A DNA stretch of 64,000 nucleotides from WHTK01 sp965197795. Its GTDB lineage: Bacteria; Chloroflexota; Dehalococcoidia; DSTF01; WHTK01. Positions 26,026-33,194 of the stretch are shown in pieces. How positions within the stretch are numbered: position 1 is the stretch's first letter; each line of letters begins with the position of its first letter. Under the pieces are notes generated by a model that made no database searches, was not told the origin of the DNA, and was given only the letters and a program-made list of their open reading frames with translations. The stretch lies in contig OZ240228.1 in assembly GCA_965197795.1 (NCBI GenBank), positions 248,001 through 312,000 of the forward strand, read 5' to 3'. A program made the translations under genes and the position numbers.

Positions 26026-26343
26026 GTGACTCAGCAGCAAGCAAGACCGTGGAGCAAGGACTTCCCTAAACTGGCCGAACTGACGGACAGCATGCTGTTC
26101 GGGGACGTCTGGGAGCGGCCGGGGCTTTCGAAGCGGGACCGCAGCCTCGTGACGGTGGCCGTGAACACGGCGCTGTATCGCACAGATCAGCTGCGGTCGC
26201 ACGTGAACCGCGCTCTCGACAACGGCGTGACGAAGGACGAGCTCGTCGAGATCATCACGCACGTCACGATGTACTCCGGCTGGCCCACGGGCGTGAACGC
26301 GGCCGCCGTGGCCTCCGAGGTTTTCGCGGCGCGCAACCTATAA
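26026..26343 (+). CDS. Carboxymuconolactone decarboxylase family protein
   Basis: The 105-residue protein has the CMD core: SKRDRSLVTVAVNTALYR near residue 35, and ELVEIITHVTMYSGWPTGVNA near 72. It lacks the CxxC of AhpD-type members, so it is of the gamma-carboxymuconolactone decarboxylase-like group. GTG 26026 follows TTAGGAGACGAGA. Possible roles are in beta-ketoadipate-like routes or as an uncharacterised small enzyme. It lies 48 bases upstream of a Rieske oxygenase remnant, with which it may once have formed an aromatic catabolic operon. Confidence 0.88.
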   Translation: MTQQQARPWSKDFPKLAELTDSMLFGDVWERPGLSKRDRSLVTVAVNTALYRTDQLRSHVNRALDNGVTKDELVEIITHVTMYSGWPTGVNAAAVASEVFAARNL

Positions 26344-26391
26344 TCCGGGATTATCATTAGCGTGTGACTACCGTCGGCGAGGAGATCAACG

Positions 26392-26821
26392 ATGCTTAGC
26401 GCCCAGGATAACGACACCCTCTGTCGCGTCGGCCCCGGCACGCCGATGGGCACATTGATGCGCCACTATTGGCTCCCGGCGATCCGCTCGGACGAGCTAC
26501 CGACGCCAGATGGCCCTCCGATGCGAGTCAAGCTGCTCGGCGAGGAGCTGATCGGCTTCCGCACGACGCACCCGCGAGCACCTCGGCACGTCGGACGCGA
26601 TGATCATCCGGGCCCGGCGCCGCTGGATCGCGATGGCGAACGAGGTCTACGAGAGAGGCGTCGTGCCGCCTGGCGTGGACAACCCGGAGATGTATCGACA
26701 GCGGTCTGGTGAGGTTATCTTGCCGCGTGACGTCGACTGGTGGGAGGGCACCAGAGAGCTGCGCGAGCAGTGGTCCGTCCCGGAATCGGTCGAGACCGCG
26801 GTGTCGGGCGGGGGTTCTTAA
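26392..26821 (+). pseudogene. Rieske aromatic oxygenase (phthalate dioxygenase-like) with a large internal deletion
   Basis: The first 58 codons are a clean N-terminus of a phthalate 4,5-dioxygenase-type oxygenase (GTPMGTLMRHYWLPAIRSDE; VKLLGEELIGFR). At about 26570 the sequence jumps, out of frame, to the last 80 codons of the same family (REHLGTSDAMIIRARRRW; ERGVVPPGVDNPEMYRQR; SGEVILPRDVDWW). The missing middle would hold the Rieske CxH/CxxH cluster and the mononuclear iron site. The gene cannot encode an active oxygenase. Confidence 0.85.
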
Positions 26822-26890
26822 GCAGCCACTTCGTTGCTAAAGAGAATGGGCTAAGTAATAATCACTTCTCATCTACGGAGGCTTTTTCAT

Positions 26891-27076
26891 ATGTTTCCTT
26901 GGCTTCCTAAGCTAGCTCGTGCATCGTTAGGTGTTGCATTGGGGATGTCTTCCAGAGTGGCGATTGGTGTTGCTATGAATAACATAGCGATTGGTATTGC
27001 AATAGGTCCAATATTTGGCACTGGAACTGGTGCCGCATGGGAGCTAAAGCAAAAACCGAAGGACAAATCAGTTTAG
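26891..27076 (+). CDS. Small glycine-zipper membrane peptide
   Basis: This 61-residue protein has GGAGG ten bases before ATG 26891. Residues 12-50 consist of hydrophobic stretches with Gly every three to four positions (GVALGM, AIGVAMNNIAIGIAIGP, GTGTGAAW), a glycine-zipper pattern for helix packing in membranes, ending in a Lys-rich tail. The codons and surroundings are clearly more AT-rich than the genome, suggesting transfer. Glycine-zipper peptides occur as membrane structural proteins and as toxins; no antitoxin is visible here. Function unknown. Confidence 0.6.
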   Translation: MFPWLPKLARASLGVALGMSSRVAIGVAMNNIAIGIAIGPIFGTGTGAAWELKQKPKDKSV

Positions 27077-27311
27077 ACAGAGCGACCACAGATCCGCATC
27101 TAGATGGTCACACTTGATTACCAGGCATCCATAACTGATGCGTCCCTTGTTGTGACACCATAAGACACACTTAGTAAGACACAAATTAGTCCAATAACGC
27201 TGGATTTTAGCAGTAATAGGATGCTAGACCCGAGTTACATGTGACTAATCCAGGCGAAATAGAACGGGCCGTGTTTTAGCACGCGCCGTTCTATTTCAAC
27301 CGCTTGAAGTG
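27077..27311. other. AT-rich gap with no gene
   Basis: The 235 bases carry no convincing frame. The first 170 are AT-rich and match the composition of the preceding glycine-zipper gene; the end contains the terminator listed separately. Confidence 0.5.
27256..27297 (-). terminator. Long hairpin terminator after the degenerate GGDEF gene
   Basis: GAAATAGAACGG (27256-27267) pairs with CCGTTCTATTTC (27286-27297), and inside it CGTG/CACG pair around TTTTAG. It starts 15 bases past the stop of the minus-strand gene. It is nearly symmetric and could act on both strands. Confidence 0.75.
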
Positions 27312-27739
27312 TCAGGCCAGCCGGGCCTCGGCGGTCACGAGGAGAGATTCGAAGTCGAGGCCGTCCTCGCCATGAGATGCGACGTCAAGTAGCGGCGAAT
27401 ACTCATCGAGGAGGCGCGGATGCGGGAGGCGACCACCTCACCGCCCGTCTGTGCAGTCTGCGGCAGGCAGAGGACGTAGTCGCCCGTGCCGAGCATTCCG
27501 GCCATGTCGATAGTGCGTAATTGAGTCGAGACGTAGGTCAAGAGACCACGTGCGGCGCGGCGCGAGATCGCCGGGATGCGGATCAGCACGATCGAAGTCT
27601 CCGTCTTGTAGCGCTGGGACCGGTAGAGCTCCCGGCTCACCCGCTCCTCTAAATAGGCCCGCTGGTACCAGGGCGAACCTTGGAACCCATGCTTCCGTGT
27701 GTTTGGTTGGCGGTCCTGGATGCCCGCGTTGGCTGCCAT
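27312..27739 (-). CDS. Degenerate GGDEF-domain protein (frameshifted)
   Basis: About 142 residues. AYLEERVSRELYRSQRYKTE and SIVLIRIPAIS followed by LRTIDMAGMLGTGDYVLCLP near residue 80 trace the GGDEF fold, but the active-site GG(D/E)EF is replaced by GTGDY, so diguanylate cyclase activity is not expected. The frame breaks near 27420; adding one base gives a natural C-terminus LLDEYSPLLDVASHG to a stop at 27312. It lies two bases after the HTH-coiled-coil gene, on the same strand. Probably a nucleotide-sensing or scaffold protein; similar degenerate domains are at 41782 and 51386. Confidence 0.65.
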
Positions 27740-27741
27740 GA

Positions 27742-28341
27742 CTAGCTCGCCCGTGGCCAGGGCCAGCGCCGTCGTTTTGAGACGTCGCGGACGCGATCGA
27801 TCTGAGTCTTGATTCGAGAGCGCTCAATTTCCAGGTTGTGTCGTGAGGGTGGCAGGTCGAAGGCTTCGTTGCCGTCCGTCATGCGGGAGAGCTGGCCATC
27901 GGCGCGCTGGTTACGGGAGCTCATGACCCGCCACATGGCGGCCAGATCCTGCCGTGTGTGCTGGAGTTCCTGCCGAGCGGTCTCAAGCTCTTCCTGCAAC
28001 CCGTGGGTCTCGGCTTGCAGACCTTGCAGCTCCTGCTGCGCTTGTCGGCGGTGGAAGTGGGCCAGATCGAGCTCCCGCCGGAGTTCCCCCGACCCCGACA
28101 ATGCGGATGTCAGTCCCTGCCTCGCGGTTCTGAGCTCGTCCCAGGGTTCAGACAGGCCTGAAGCCGGGCTTTGCGGCTCGATGACGGGTGACAACGACGC
28201 TTGAATCCGTACGCGGCCGCGAGCGTCGTGGAAAGCGACGATTCGGCCGGACTTGATACGGCGGCGCACGCTCTCAACCGAAGTCCCGAGCAAGACGGCC
28301 GCTTCGGGCAGCGTCAACTCGGGGCCGTCGCCGTCCTTCAC
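27742..28341 (-). CDS. HTH (helix-turn-helix 17/excisionase-like) DNA-binding protein with coiled coil
   Basis: The 199-residue protein begins with LTLPEAAVLLGTSVESVRRRIKSGRIVAF near residues 8-36, a winged-helix HTH_17 module of the kind that reads promoter or phage DNA. Residues about 85-140 are a long coiled coil (LQAETHGLQEELETARQELQ). The C-terminus is basic. Start is GTG 28341; the frame stays open upstream with codon-like residues (EVEAVILAAWRRAVKDG) but without a standard start, so the true N-terminus may be longer. It is cotranscribed with the degenerate GGDEF protein, and the two may form a signalling pair. Confidence 0.7.
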   Translation of the reverse strand: MKDGDGPELTLPEAAVLLGTSVESVRRRIKSGRIVAFHDARGRVRIQASLSPVIEPQSPASGLSEPWDELRTARQGLTSALSGSGELRRELDLAHFHRRQAQQELQGLQAETHGLQEELETARQELQHTRQDLAAMWRVMSSRNQRADGQLSRMTDGNEAFDLPPSRHNLEIERSRIKTQIDRVRDVSKRRRWPWPRAS

Positions 28342-28504
28342 GGCGCGTCGCCAAGCCGCGAGGATGACGGCCTCGACTTCTGAAGGCGTGTCTTCCCGTT
28401 GTTCGTCCTGAATCAGATCAGCCCCGTCTAGAACTCCGTCTGGGACATAATCGACCGGTCGGGCGCGAATCTGTTGCCAGCTAGCGTTGAATCGTCGCGT
28501 TCAC

Positions 28505-28538
28505 GCCTCGCCGTTCGTTTGCCGGTAAGAGGCGAGGC
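28505..28538 (-). terminator. Possible terminator hairpin after the molybdenum hydroxylase gene
   Basis: GCCTCGCC (28505-28512) and GGCGAGGC (28531-28538) pair with an 18-base loop, 47 bases beyond the stop at 28585. There is no T-run, so evidence is moderate. Confidence 0.35.
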
Positions 28539-28584
28539 CGCGGGCATTGGCCTGGGCCGTGAAGTGCGGGCCTTGTGGCTGGCG

Positions 28585-30801
28585 CTAGCCCTTCAGCGAG
28601 TGGTAGACCTTCTCGGCCGTTATCGGCAGGTCGCGGATCCGCGCGCCGCAGGCAGCCTGGACCGCGTTGGCGATCGCGGCTGCAGTCGGCATGTTCGGCG
28701 TTTCGCCGATGCCTTTGATGTGATACGGCCCGACCCCGCTTTCGGAGTCGAGGATCACGGTCTTCAGGGGCGGGATGTCGCGAGTCGTCGGGATCTTGTA
28801 GTCACCGAACGAAAGCGTCGTGATGCGCCCGTCCTCCAGCCGCAGCTCCTCCATCAGCGCGTAGCCGATGCCTTGGACTAGACCGCCGTTGATCTGTCCT
28901 TGGTGGCCGACCGGATTGATGATCTGGCCGGTGTCGTGGACCGTGGTGAAGTTGAGCAGCTTGACCTCGCCCGTTTCAGGGTCGACCTCGACCTCCGCGA
29001 CCTGAACGGCGAAACAGGTAACGTCGGCGCGACCCTGCTCGTTCACGTTGGCCTTGCCGATGGCCGGCTTGCCAGCCCGCGAGATCAGTTCGGTCCAGCC
29101 GATCGCTTCCTCCTGATCGGTACGCCGGACCTCGTTGCCGCGCAGGATGAGCTTGTCTTCGGGCCAGCCGAGGGTCTCGGCGGCGAGGGCAAGCAACGAC
29201 CGTTTGGCGTCCTGCGCCGTCTCGTAAGCCAGGAGCGAATTGACGCGCGTGCCTCGCATACCGCCGATGCCGGAATCGTGGTCGACGCGTCCGGTTGGCC
29301 AGTATTCAAACTGAATGCTATCGGGGTCTACGCCCAGCGCCTCGGCGACGACCTGGCGCTGCGTCCCGTAGGTGCCGGTACCCTGATCGAAAATTGAGGT
29401 GCCGATTGTGACACCGCCCTGGGCATCCAACGTCACGGTCATCGTGCCCTGCCCGCCACCGGTGGCGCGGTCACAGAGGGCCATGCCGATTCCGACGGTG
29501 GTCCGGCGGGGCTGGTTATAACCTGTCGCTTCGGCGGCGGCGACCAGGGTTTCATGGCCGCGCAGATCTGTATGCACCTGGCCCAGGGGGAACTCGTCGC
29601 CCTCCTGGACTACGTTGTGCAAGCGAAACTGGAACGAGTCCATGCCGATGGCGCGCGCGACCTCGTCGACGTGCGATTCGAGGGCAAAGACGCCCTGCGG
29701 CTCGCCCGGGGAGCGCATGTGACCGCAGGGAACCGTGTTCGTGTAAATCTCAGTCGATTCGATCCGTGCGTTGGCCATCCTGTACGGCCCGGCGCTGGCG
29801 GCCCGCACGCCGCCGCCGATGATGCCGAGTGGTTTGTAGCCGGCGTAAGCGCCGCTGTTGATGAACGCCTGGGCGTGGTGGGCCGTGATGGTGCCGTCGC
29901 GCTTGACGCCGGTGCGCAGCTTGATTACGGCGGAATGTCGCGGGTTGCCCGCCATGAACTCCTCGATGTACTCGTTGACCATGAGGACGGGACGTCCAGT
30001 GGCCTTGGCCAGGAAGTAGCAGATCGGCAGGTTGGCCGGCGTTGCCTTGCCTCCGAAGTCGCCGCCAATGTAGCTGTGGTTGAAGACCACGTTCCCATCC
30101 GGCACCTCGATCGCGACGGAGAGCGCGTTACGCGTGTCATAGGGCGCCTTGCTGCAAGCCCAGACCTGCACGACGTCGTCCTCGACGTTGATCGCGACGC
30201 TCTGGGTCTCGAGGTATGCGTGGTGCTGGCGCGACAGCGTGTAGGTGTTCTCGACGACGGCATCGGCCTCGGCGAAGCCGGCTTCGAGGTCGCCCTTCTC
30301 GTTAACAGCCGAGGAGTAAGCGTTAGAGGCCGTTTCGAGCGGACGAGCGCCCGTATAGGACGAGTAGTCCGGATGCAGCAAGGGCGCGCCGTTTTCGATC
30401 GCCGCGAGCGGATCGAATACGGCCGGCAGCTCCTCGTATTCGACCTCGATGAGATCGAGCGCTTCCTGCGCGACGTCCTCATCTTCGGCGGCGACCGCTG
30501 CGACGCGCTCGCCGATGAAGCGCACGCGGTCCTGGGCCAGGACGGGGATGTCCTTGATCGCCCGGCCCCAGGGGCCGAAGCGAATGTCGTCCGCGGTGAT
30601 GACCGCGTGGACGCCGGGCAGTGCTTTCGCCGCCGACGTATCGATTTTGAGGATGCGGGCGTGAGCGTACGGACTGTGCAGGCTTTTGCCCCAAATCATG
30701 CCGGGAAGCGGATGATCGGCGGAGTAGCGTCCCGCGCCGGTCACTTTGTCGATGCCGTCGGGCCGGCCCAGGGGTTTGCCGATCACTCGATAGGTGGTCA
30801 A
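28585..30801 (-). CDS. Molybdenum hydroxylase large subunit (CoxL/XdhB-like)
   Basis: About 738 residues from TTG 30801, preceded by AAAGGAGAGG. The N-terminal domain starts YRVIGKPLGRPDGIDKVTGAGRY (residues 4-26, seen as the usual substrate-channel domain). Molybdopterin-binding segments include GGDFGGKA near residue 255 and VPCGHMRSPGEPQG near 353; the active-site Glu is in HIKGIGETPNMPTAAAIANA near residue 700. The active loop lacks the CoxL Cys motif, so it is not a classical CO dehydrogenase. It follows an HpcH aldolase gene by 16 bases. No small or medium subunit is adjacent, so partners must come from elsewhere, perhaps the set at 34468-38117. Confidence 0.9.
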   Translation of the reverse strand: MTTYRVIGKPLGRPDGIDKVTGAGRYSADHPLPGMIWGKSLHSPYAHARILKIDTSAAKALPGVHAVITADDIRFGPWGRAIKDIPVLAQDRVRFIGERVAAVAAEDEDVAQEALDLIEVEYEELPAVFDPLAAIENGAPLLHPDYSSYTGARPLETASNAYSSAVNEKGDLEAGFAEADAVVENTYTLSRQHHAYLETQSVAINVEDDVVQVWACSKAPYDTRNALSVAIEVPDGNVVFNHSYIGGDFGGKATPANLPICYFLAKATGRPVLMVNEYIEEFMAGNPRHSAVIKLRTGVKRDGTITAHHAQAFINSGAYAGYKPLGIIGGGVRAASAGPYRMANARIESTEIYTNTVPCGHMRSPGEPQGVFALESHVDEVARAIGMDSFQFRLHNVVQEGDEFPLGQVHTDLRGHETLVAAAEATGYNQPRRTTVGIGMALCDRATGGGQGTMTVTLDAQGGVTIGTSIFDQGTGTYGTQRQVVAEALGVDPDSIQFEYWPTGRVDHDSGIGGMRGTRVNSLLAYETAQDAKRSLLALAAETLGWPEDKLILRGNEVRRTDQEEAIGWTELISRAGKPAIGKANVNEQGRADVTCFAVQVAEVEVDPETGEVKLLNFTTVHDTGQIINPVGHQGQINGGLVQGIGYALMEELRLEDGRITTLSFGDYKIPTTRDIPPLKTVILDSESGVGPYHIKGIGETPNMPTAAAIANAVQAACGARIRDLPITAEKVYHSLKG

Positions 30802-30817
30802 CCTCGGATCCTCTCCT

Positions 30818-31603
30818 TTAGCGCGCCGGCTGTCCCGCGAGCGCTTCTTGAACTCCGCTACGGAACTCGCTTGCGCCGCGTTGCAGCATGCCCAACGCTG
30901 GCACGGTGACGAAAGTCGCGCCCGCCCTCGCCAGATCGGCCACGGCCGCGGGATTACTCGGCGAGTTGCCGCCGATGCCGACCGGCAAGCCGGCCGCCTT
31001 GCACCTGGCGACGACCTCCATGCGTACTTTGACAACCTCTTCTTCCGCTGGGAAGCCCATGCTCTGGGCCAGGTCGTTCGGGGCGCAGTGAATGACGTCG
31101 ATGCCGGGGACGCTGAGGATGTCATCCAGCGCGGCTACCGCGTCGACGTGCTCGATCATCGGGATGACCATGACCTGCTCGTTGAGCCATCGCGTCGACT
31201 CGACGCGTGAGACGCCGATGTTGTAGTCGTGCGCCCGCGTGCTGCCGATGCTGCGCTGGCCGTCTGGATAGTAGCGCGCCGCATTGACGACTGCCTCAGC
31301 CTGTTCCCGAGTGTTGACGTGAGGCACGATGACGCCCTGCACGCCGCGGTCGAGGAAGCGCAGGATGGCCGACGGTTCGTGGTCCGGCACGCGCGCCAGA
31401 GGTGTGATTCCAGAGGTCTCGCAGGCACGGACAAGGTGCTCGACCTCGAGCAGACCCATCGAGCCGTGCTCGCAGTCGATCATGATGAAGTCGAAACCGA
31501 TGCCGCCCAGGACCTCGACCGTTGTCGGCGCGTACTCGCCGACGATCGCGCCGAAGACGACCTTGCCCTCGCGCAGCTTCTGCTTCGTCGTGTTGATCTG
31601 CAT
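30818..31603 (-). CDS. HpcH/HpaI family class II pyruvate aldolase
   Basis: The 261-residue TIM barrel has the family signatures FDFIMIDCEHGSMGLLEV near residue 37, PLARVPDHEPSAILRFLDRG near 68, and GVQGVIVPHVNT near 87. The metal ligands Glu (IPMIEHVDAV, near 148) and Asp (DVIHCAPNDLAQSMG, near 170) are present. These enzymes cleave 4-hydroxy-2-oxoacids to pyruvate (or oxaloacetate) and an aldehyde. It lies three bases after the CaiB gene and 16 before the molybdenum hydroxylase, so the three form one operon for a CoA-activated or ring-derived acid. The exact substrate is unknown. Confidence 0.92.
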   Translation of the reverse strand: MQINTTKQKLREGKVVFGAIVGEYAPTTVEVLGGIGFDFIMIDCEHGSMGLLEVEHLVRACETSGITPLARVPDHEPSAILRFLDRGVQGVIVPHVNTREQAEAVVNAARYYPDGQRSIGSTRAHDYNIGVSRVESTRWLNEQVMVIPMIEHVDAVAALDDILSVPGIDVIHCAPNDLAQSMGFPAEEEVVKVRMEVVARCKAAGLPVGIGGNSPSNPAAVADLARAGATFVTVPALGMLQRGASEFRSGVQEALAGQPAR

Positions 31604-31606
31604 CGG

Positions 31607-32800
31607 CTACTCCCAGCCCTCTCCGACGATGCTTGCGGAGAATAGACGCTCGATCTCCGTCTCGTCTTTGCCCAGGACGTCGCGCAAGATGTCGCGCGTA
31701 TGGCCGCCGGGCCGGTCGGCGCCGCGGGTTAGCTTGACCGGCGTGCGCGACAGCTTGACGGGCGAATTTACGACGCGGAAGGTTCGGCCGGACCATGAAG
31801 GGAGGTCGATGAGCATCTCGCGGTGATTGACCTGCGGGTCCTTGCCCATGTCCGCGATGGTGTTGAGCGGCGCGATGAGAAATTTCTCGCCGAGAATCGC
31901 GATCCACTCGTCCTTCGTCTTCTGCACGAAGGTCTCGTTGAGCACCGGCTCGAGCTCAGCATGGTGCTTCGTGCGCTCGCGGATCGTGCCGTACCGCGGG
32001 TCGTTGATCAGCTCGTCGCGATCGATCAAGGCGCAGAACAACGCCCAGTCGCGCACGCCGGCGAGGACGACGTAGCCGTCGCTGGCAGGGAGGGCCTGGA
32101 ACGGGGTGTTGAGCGGATGCCGCGTGCCGATGCGGCTGGGCACCTCGCCAGTGGCGAAGTGACGGACGACGGCGTTCTCGGCCAGGTTGACCTGCGCGTC
32201 CAGCATGGAGACGTCGATGTACTGTCCTTTGCCGCTGCGCCCGCGTTCGACCAGCGCAGCCAGGACGCCCTGCGCCATGAACAGGCCGCCCGCCAGGTCG
32301 CCGATCGAGTAGCCGACGCGGGCCGGCGGGCCGTCCGGGTAGCCGGTGATGCTCATGACGCCTCCGAGACCCTGCACGATGACGTCCACGGCGCCGCGGT
32401 TGGCGTAGGGGCCCGTCTGTCCGAAGCCGGACAGCGAGGCGTAGACGATGGCCGGGTTGCGTGCGGAGACGACGTCGTAGCCGAGGCCGAGGCGCTTCAT
32501 CGTGCCGGCGGAGAAGTTCTCGATGACGACGTCCGCCTGCTCGGCGAGGGATAGCGCGACCTCCTTGCCCTCCGGATCCTTGAGGTCGAGCTCGATGCTG
32601 TCTTTGCCGCGGTTGATGCTGAAGGTGTAGGTGTTGATGCCGTCGACCACCGGCCCGTTGCCGCGCAGGTCTTCGGTTTGGCCGACGACTTCTATTTTCC
32701 AAACCGTGGCGCCGAGGTCGCAGAGCTGCATGACGCCAAACGGGCCAGCCAGCGCCCAGGTGAAGTCGAGAATCTTGATGCCTTCGAGGGGACCCGGCAT
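31607..32800 (-). CDS. CaiB/BaiF family CoA-transferase
   Basis: The 397-residue protein matches class III CoA-transferases: MPGPLEGIKILDFTWALAGPFG at the N-terminus, the GKDSIELDLKDPEGKEV block near residue 64, FSAGTMKRLGLGYDVV near 94, SGFGQTGPYANRGAVDVIVQ near 121 and, near residue 163, YSIGDLAGGLFMAQGVLAAL, where Asp is the catalytic residue. It is the first gene of the CaiB-aldolase-hydroxylase operon. Such enzymes move CoA between carboxylates; substrate not predictable. Confidence 0.93.
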   Translation of the reverse strand: MPGPLEGIKILDFTWALAGPFGVMQLCDLGATVWKIEVVGQTEDLRGNGPVVDGINTYTFSINRGKDSIELDLKDPEGKEVALSLAEQADVVIENFSAGTMKRLGLGYDVVSARNPAIVYASLSGFGQTGPYANRGAVDVIVQGLGGVMSITGYPDGPPARVGYSIGDLAGGLFMAQGVLAALVERGRSGKGQYIDVSMLDAQVNLAENAVVRHFATGEVPSRIGTRHPLNTPFQALPASDGYVVLAGVRDWALFCALIDRDELINDPRYGTIRERTKHHAELEPVLNETFVQKTKDEWIAILGEKFLIAPLNTIADMGKDPQVNHREMLIDLPSWSGRTFRVVNSPVKLSRTPVKLTRGADRPGGHTRDILRDVLGKDETEIERLFSASIVGEGWE

Positions 32801-32873
32801 GTGAAGCTCCGGACTAGCGGGACGGTAGGCCCACCGCCCTGCGAGGCGGGGTTGTCACTGCGAAGGCAATGTT

Positions 32874-32905
32874 AAACGACTCGGCGCGCTAACGCCGAGT
32901 CGTTT
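32874..32905. terminator. Strong hairpin between divergent genes
   Basis: AAACGACTCGGCG (32874-32886) pairs with CGCCGAGTCGTTT (32893-32905) around a six-base loop. It lies upstream of the minus-strand CaiB gene and before the folded leader on the plus strand. Ends in A/T on both sides, so it could terminate in either direction. Confidence 0.6.
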
Positions 32906-32924
32906 GATTGCAGGCGGTCAACGC

Positions 32925-33022
32925 GGTGCCGATAACAAGAGGAGCCCTCCTGACGTCTCAACTCTGACCCGTAAAAGGGTCTCTCCTTGAGCGGGGCCAA
33001 GGAGGGCTCATTTGTTATCACC
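32925..33022 (+). ncRNA. Folded leader element upstream of the LysM-M23 gene (unknown class)
   Basis: Nested inverted repeats enclose about 90 bases: GATAACAA (32931-32938) with TTGTTATC (33012-33019), and GAGCCCTCCT (32942-32951) with AGGAGGGCTC (33000-33009). Inside are CTCAA/TTGAG and GACCC-GTAAAA-GGGTC. A competing stem, CTCCTTG (32983-32989) with CAAGGAG (32998-33004), uses the same bases as the outer arm, so two exclusive folds exist, as in attenuators and riboswitches. The LysM-M23 gene begins about 175 bases downstream. I checked it by eye against the c-di-AMP (ydaO) class, which often precedes wall hydrolases, and see no match. A MITE-like repeat is an alternative. Confidence 0.5.
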
Positions 33023-33194
33023 TTTACTATCGCCCGACCCCCGCGAATCTGGATGGCCACGCGATGGCGCATCCACTGATGTACAATGGGCCACCGTTAA
33101 GTAAACTAAGTTCGGCGGATCGGAGGCACCTCGTATCCGGGTAAGGCGAAAGCACCCACAGAATCCGAACGCGCCGCGACGTTTTCGCGGCCGA

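Noticed and set aside
28585..30801. CO dehydrogenase (CoxL)
   Set aside because: The large subunit lacks the Cys-containing active-site loop that marks form I CoxL; a general molybdenum hydroxylase is a safer call.
32925..33022. c-di-AMP (ydaO) riboswitch
   Set aside because: Location before a LysM-M23 gene is suggestive, but the conserved motifs of that class are not present; kept as an unclassified folded leader.
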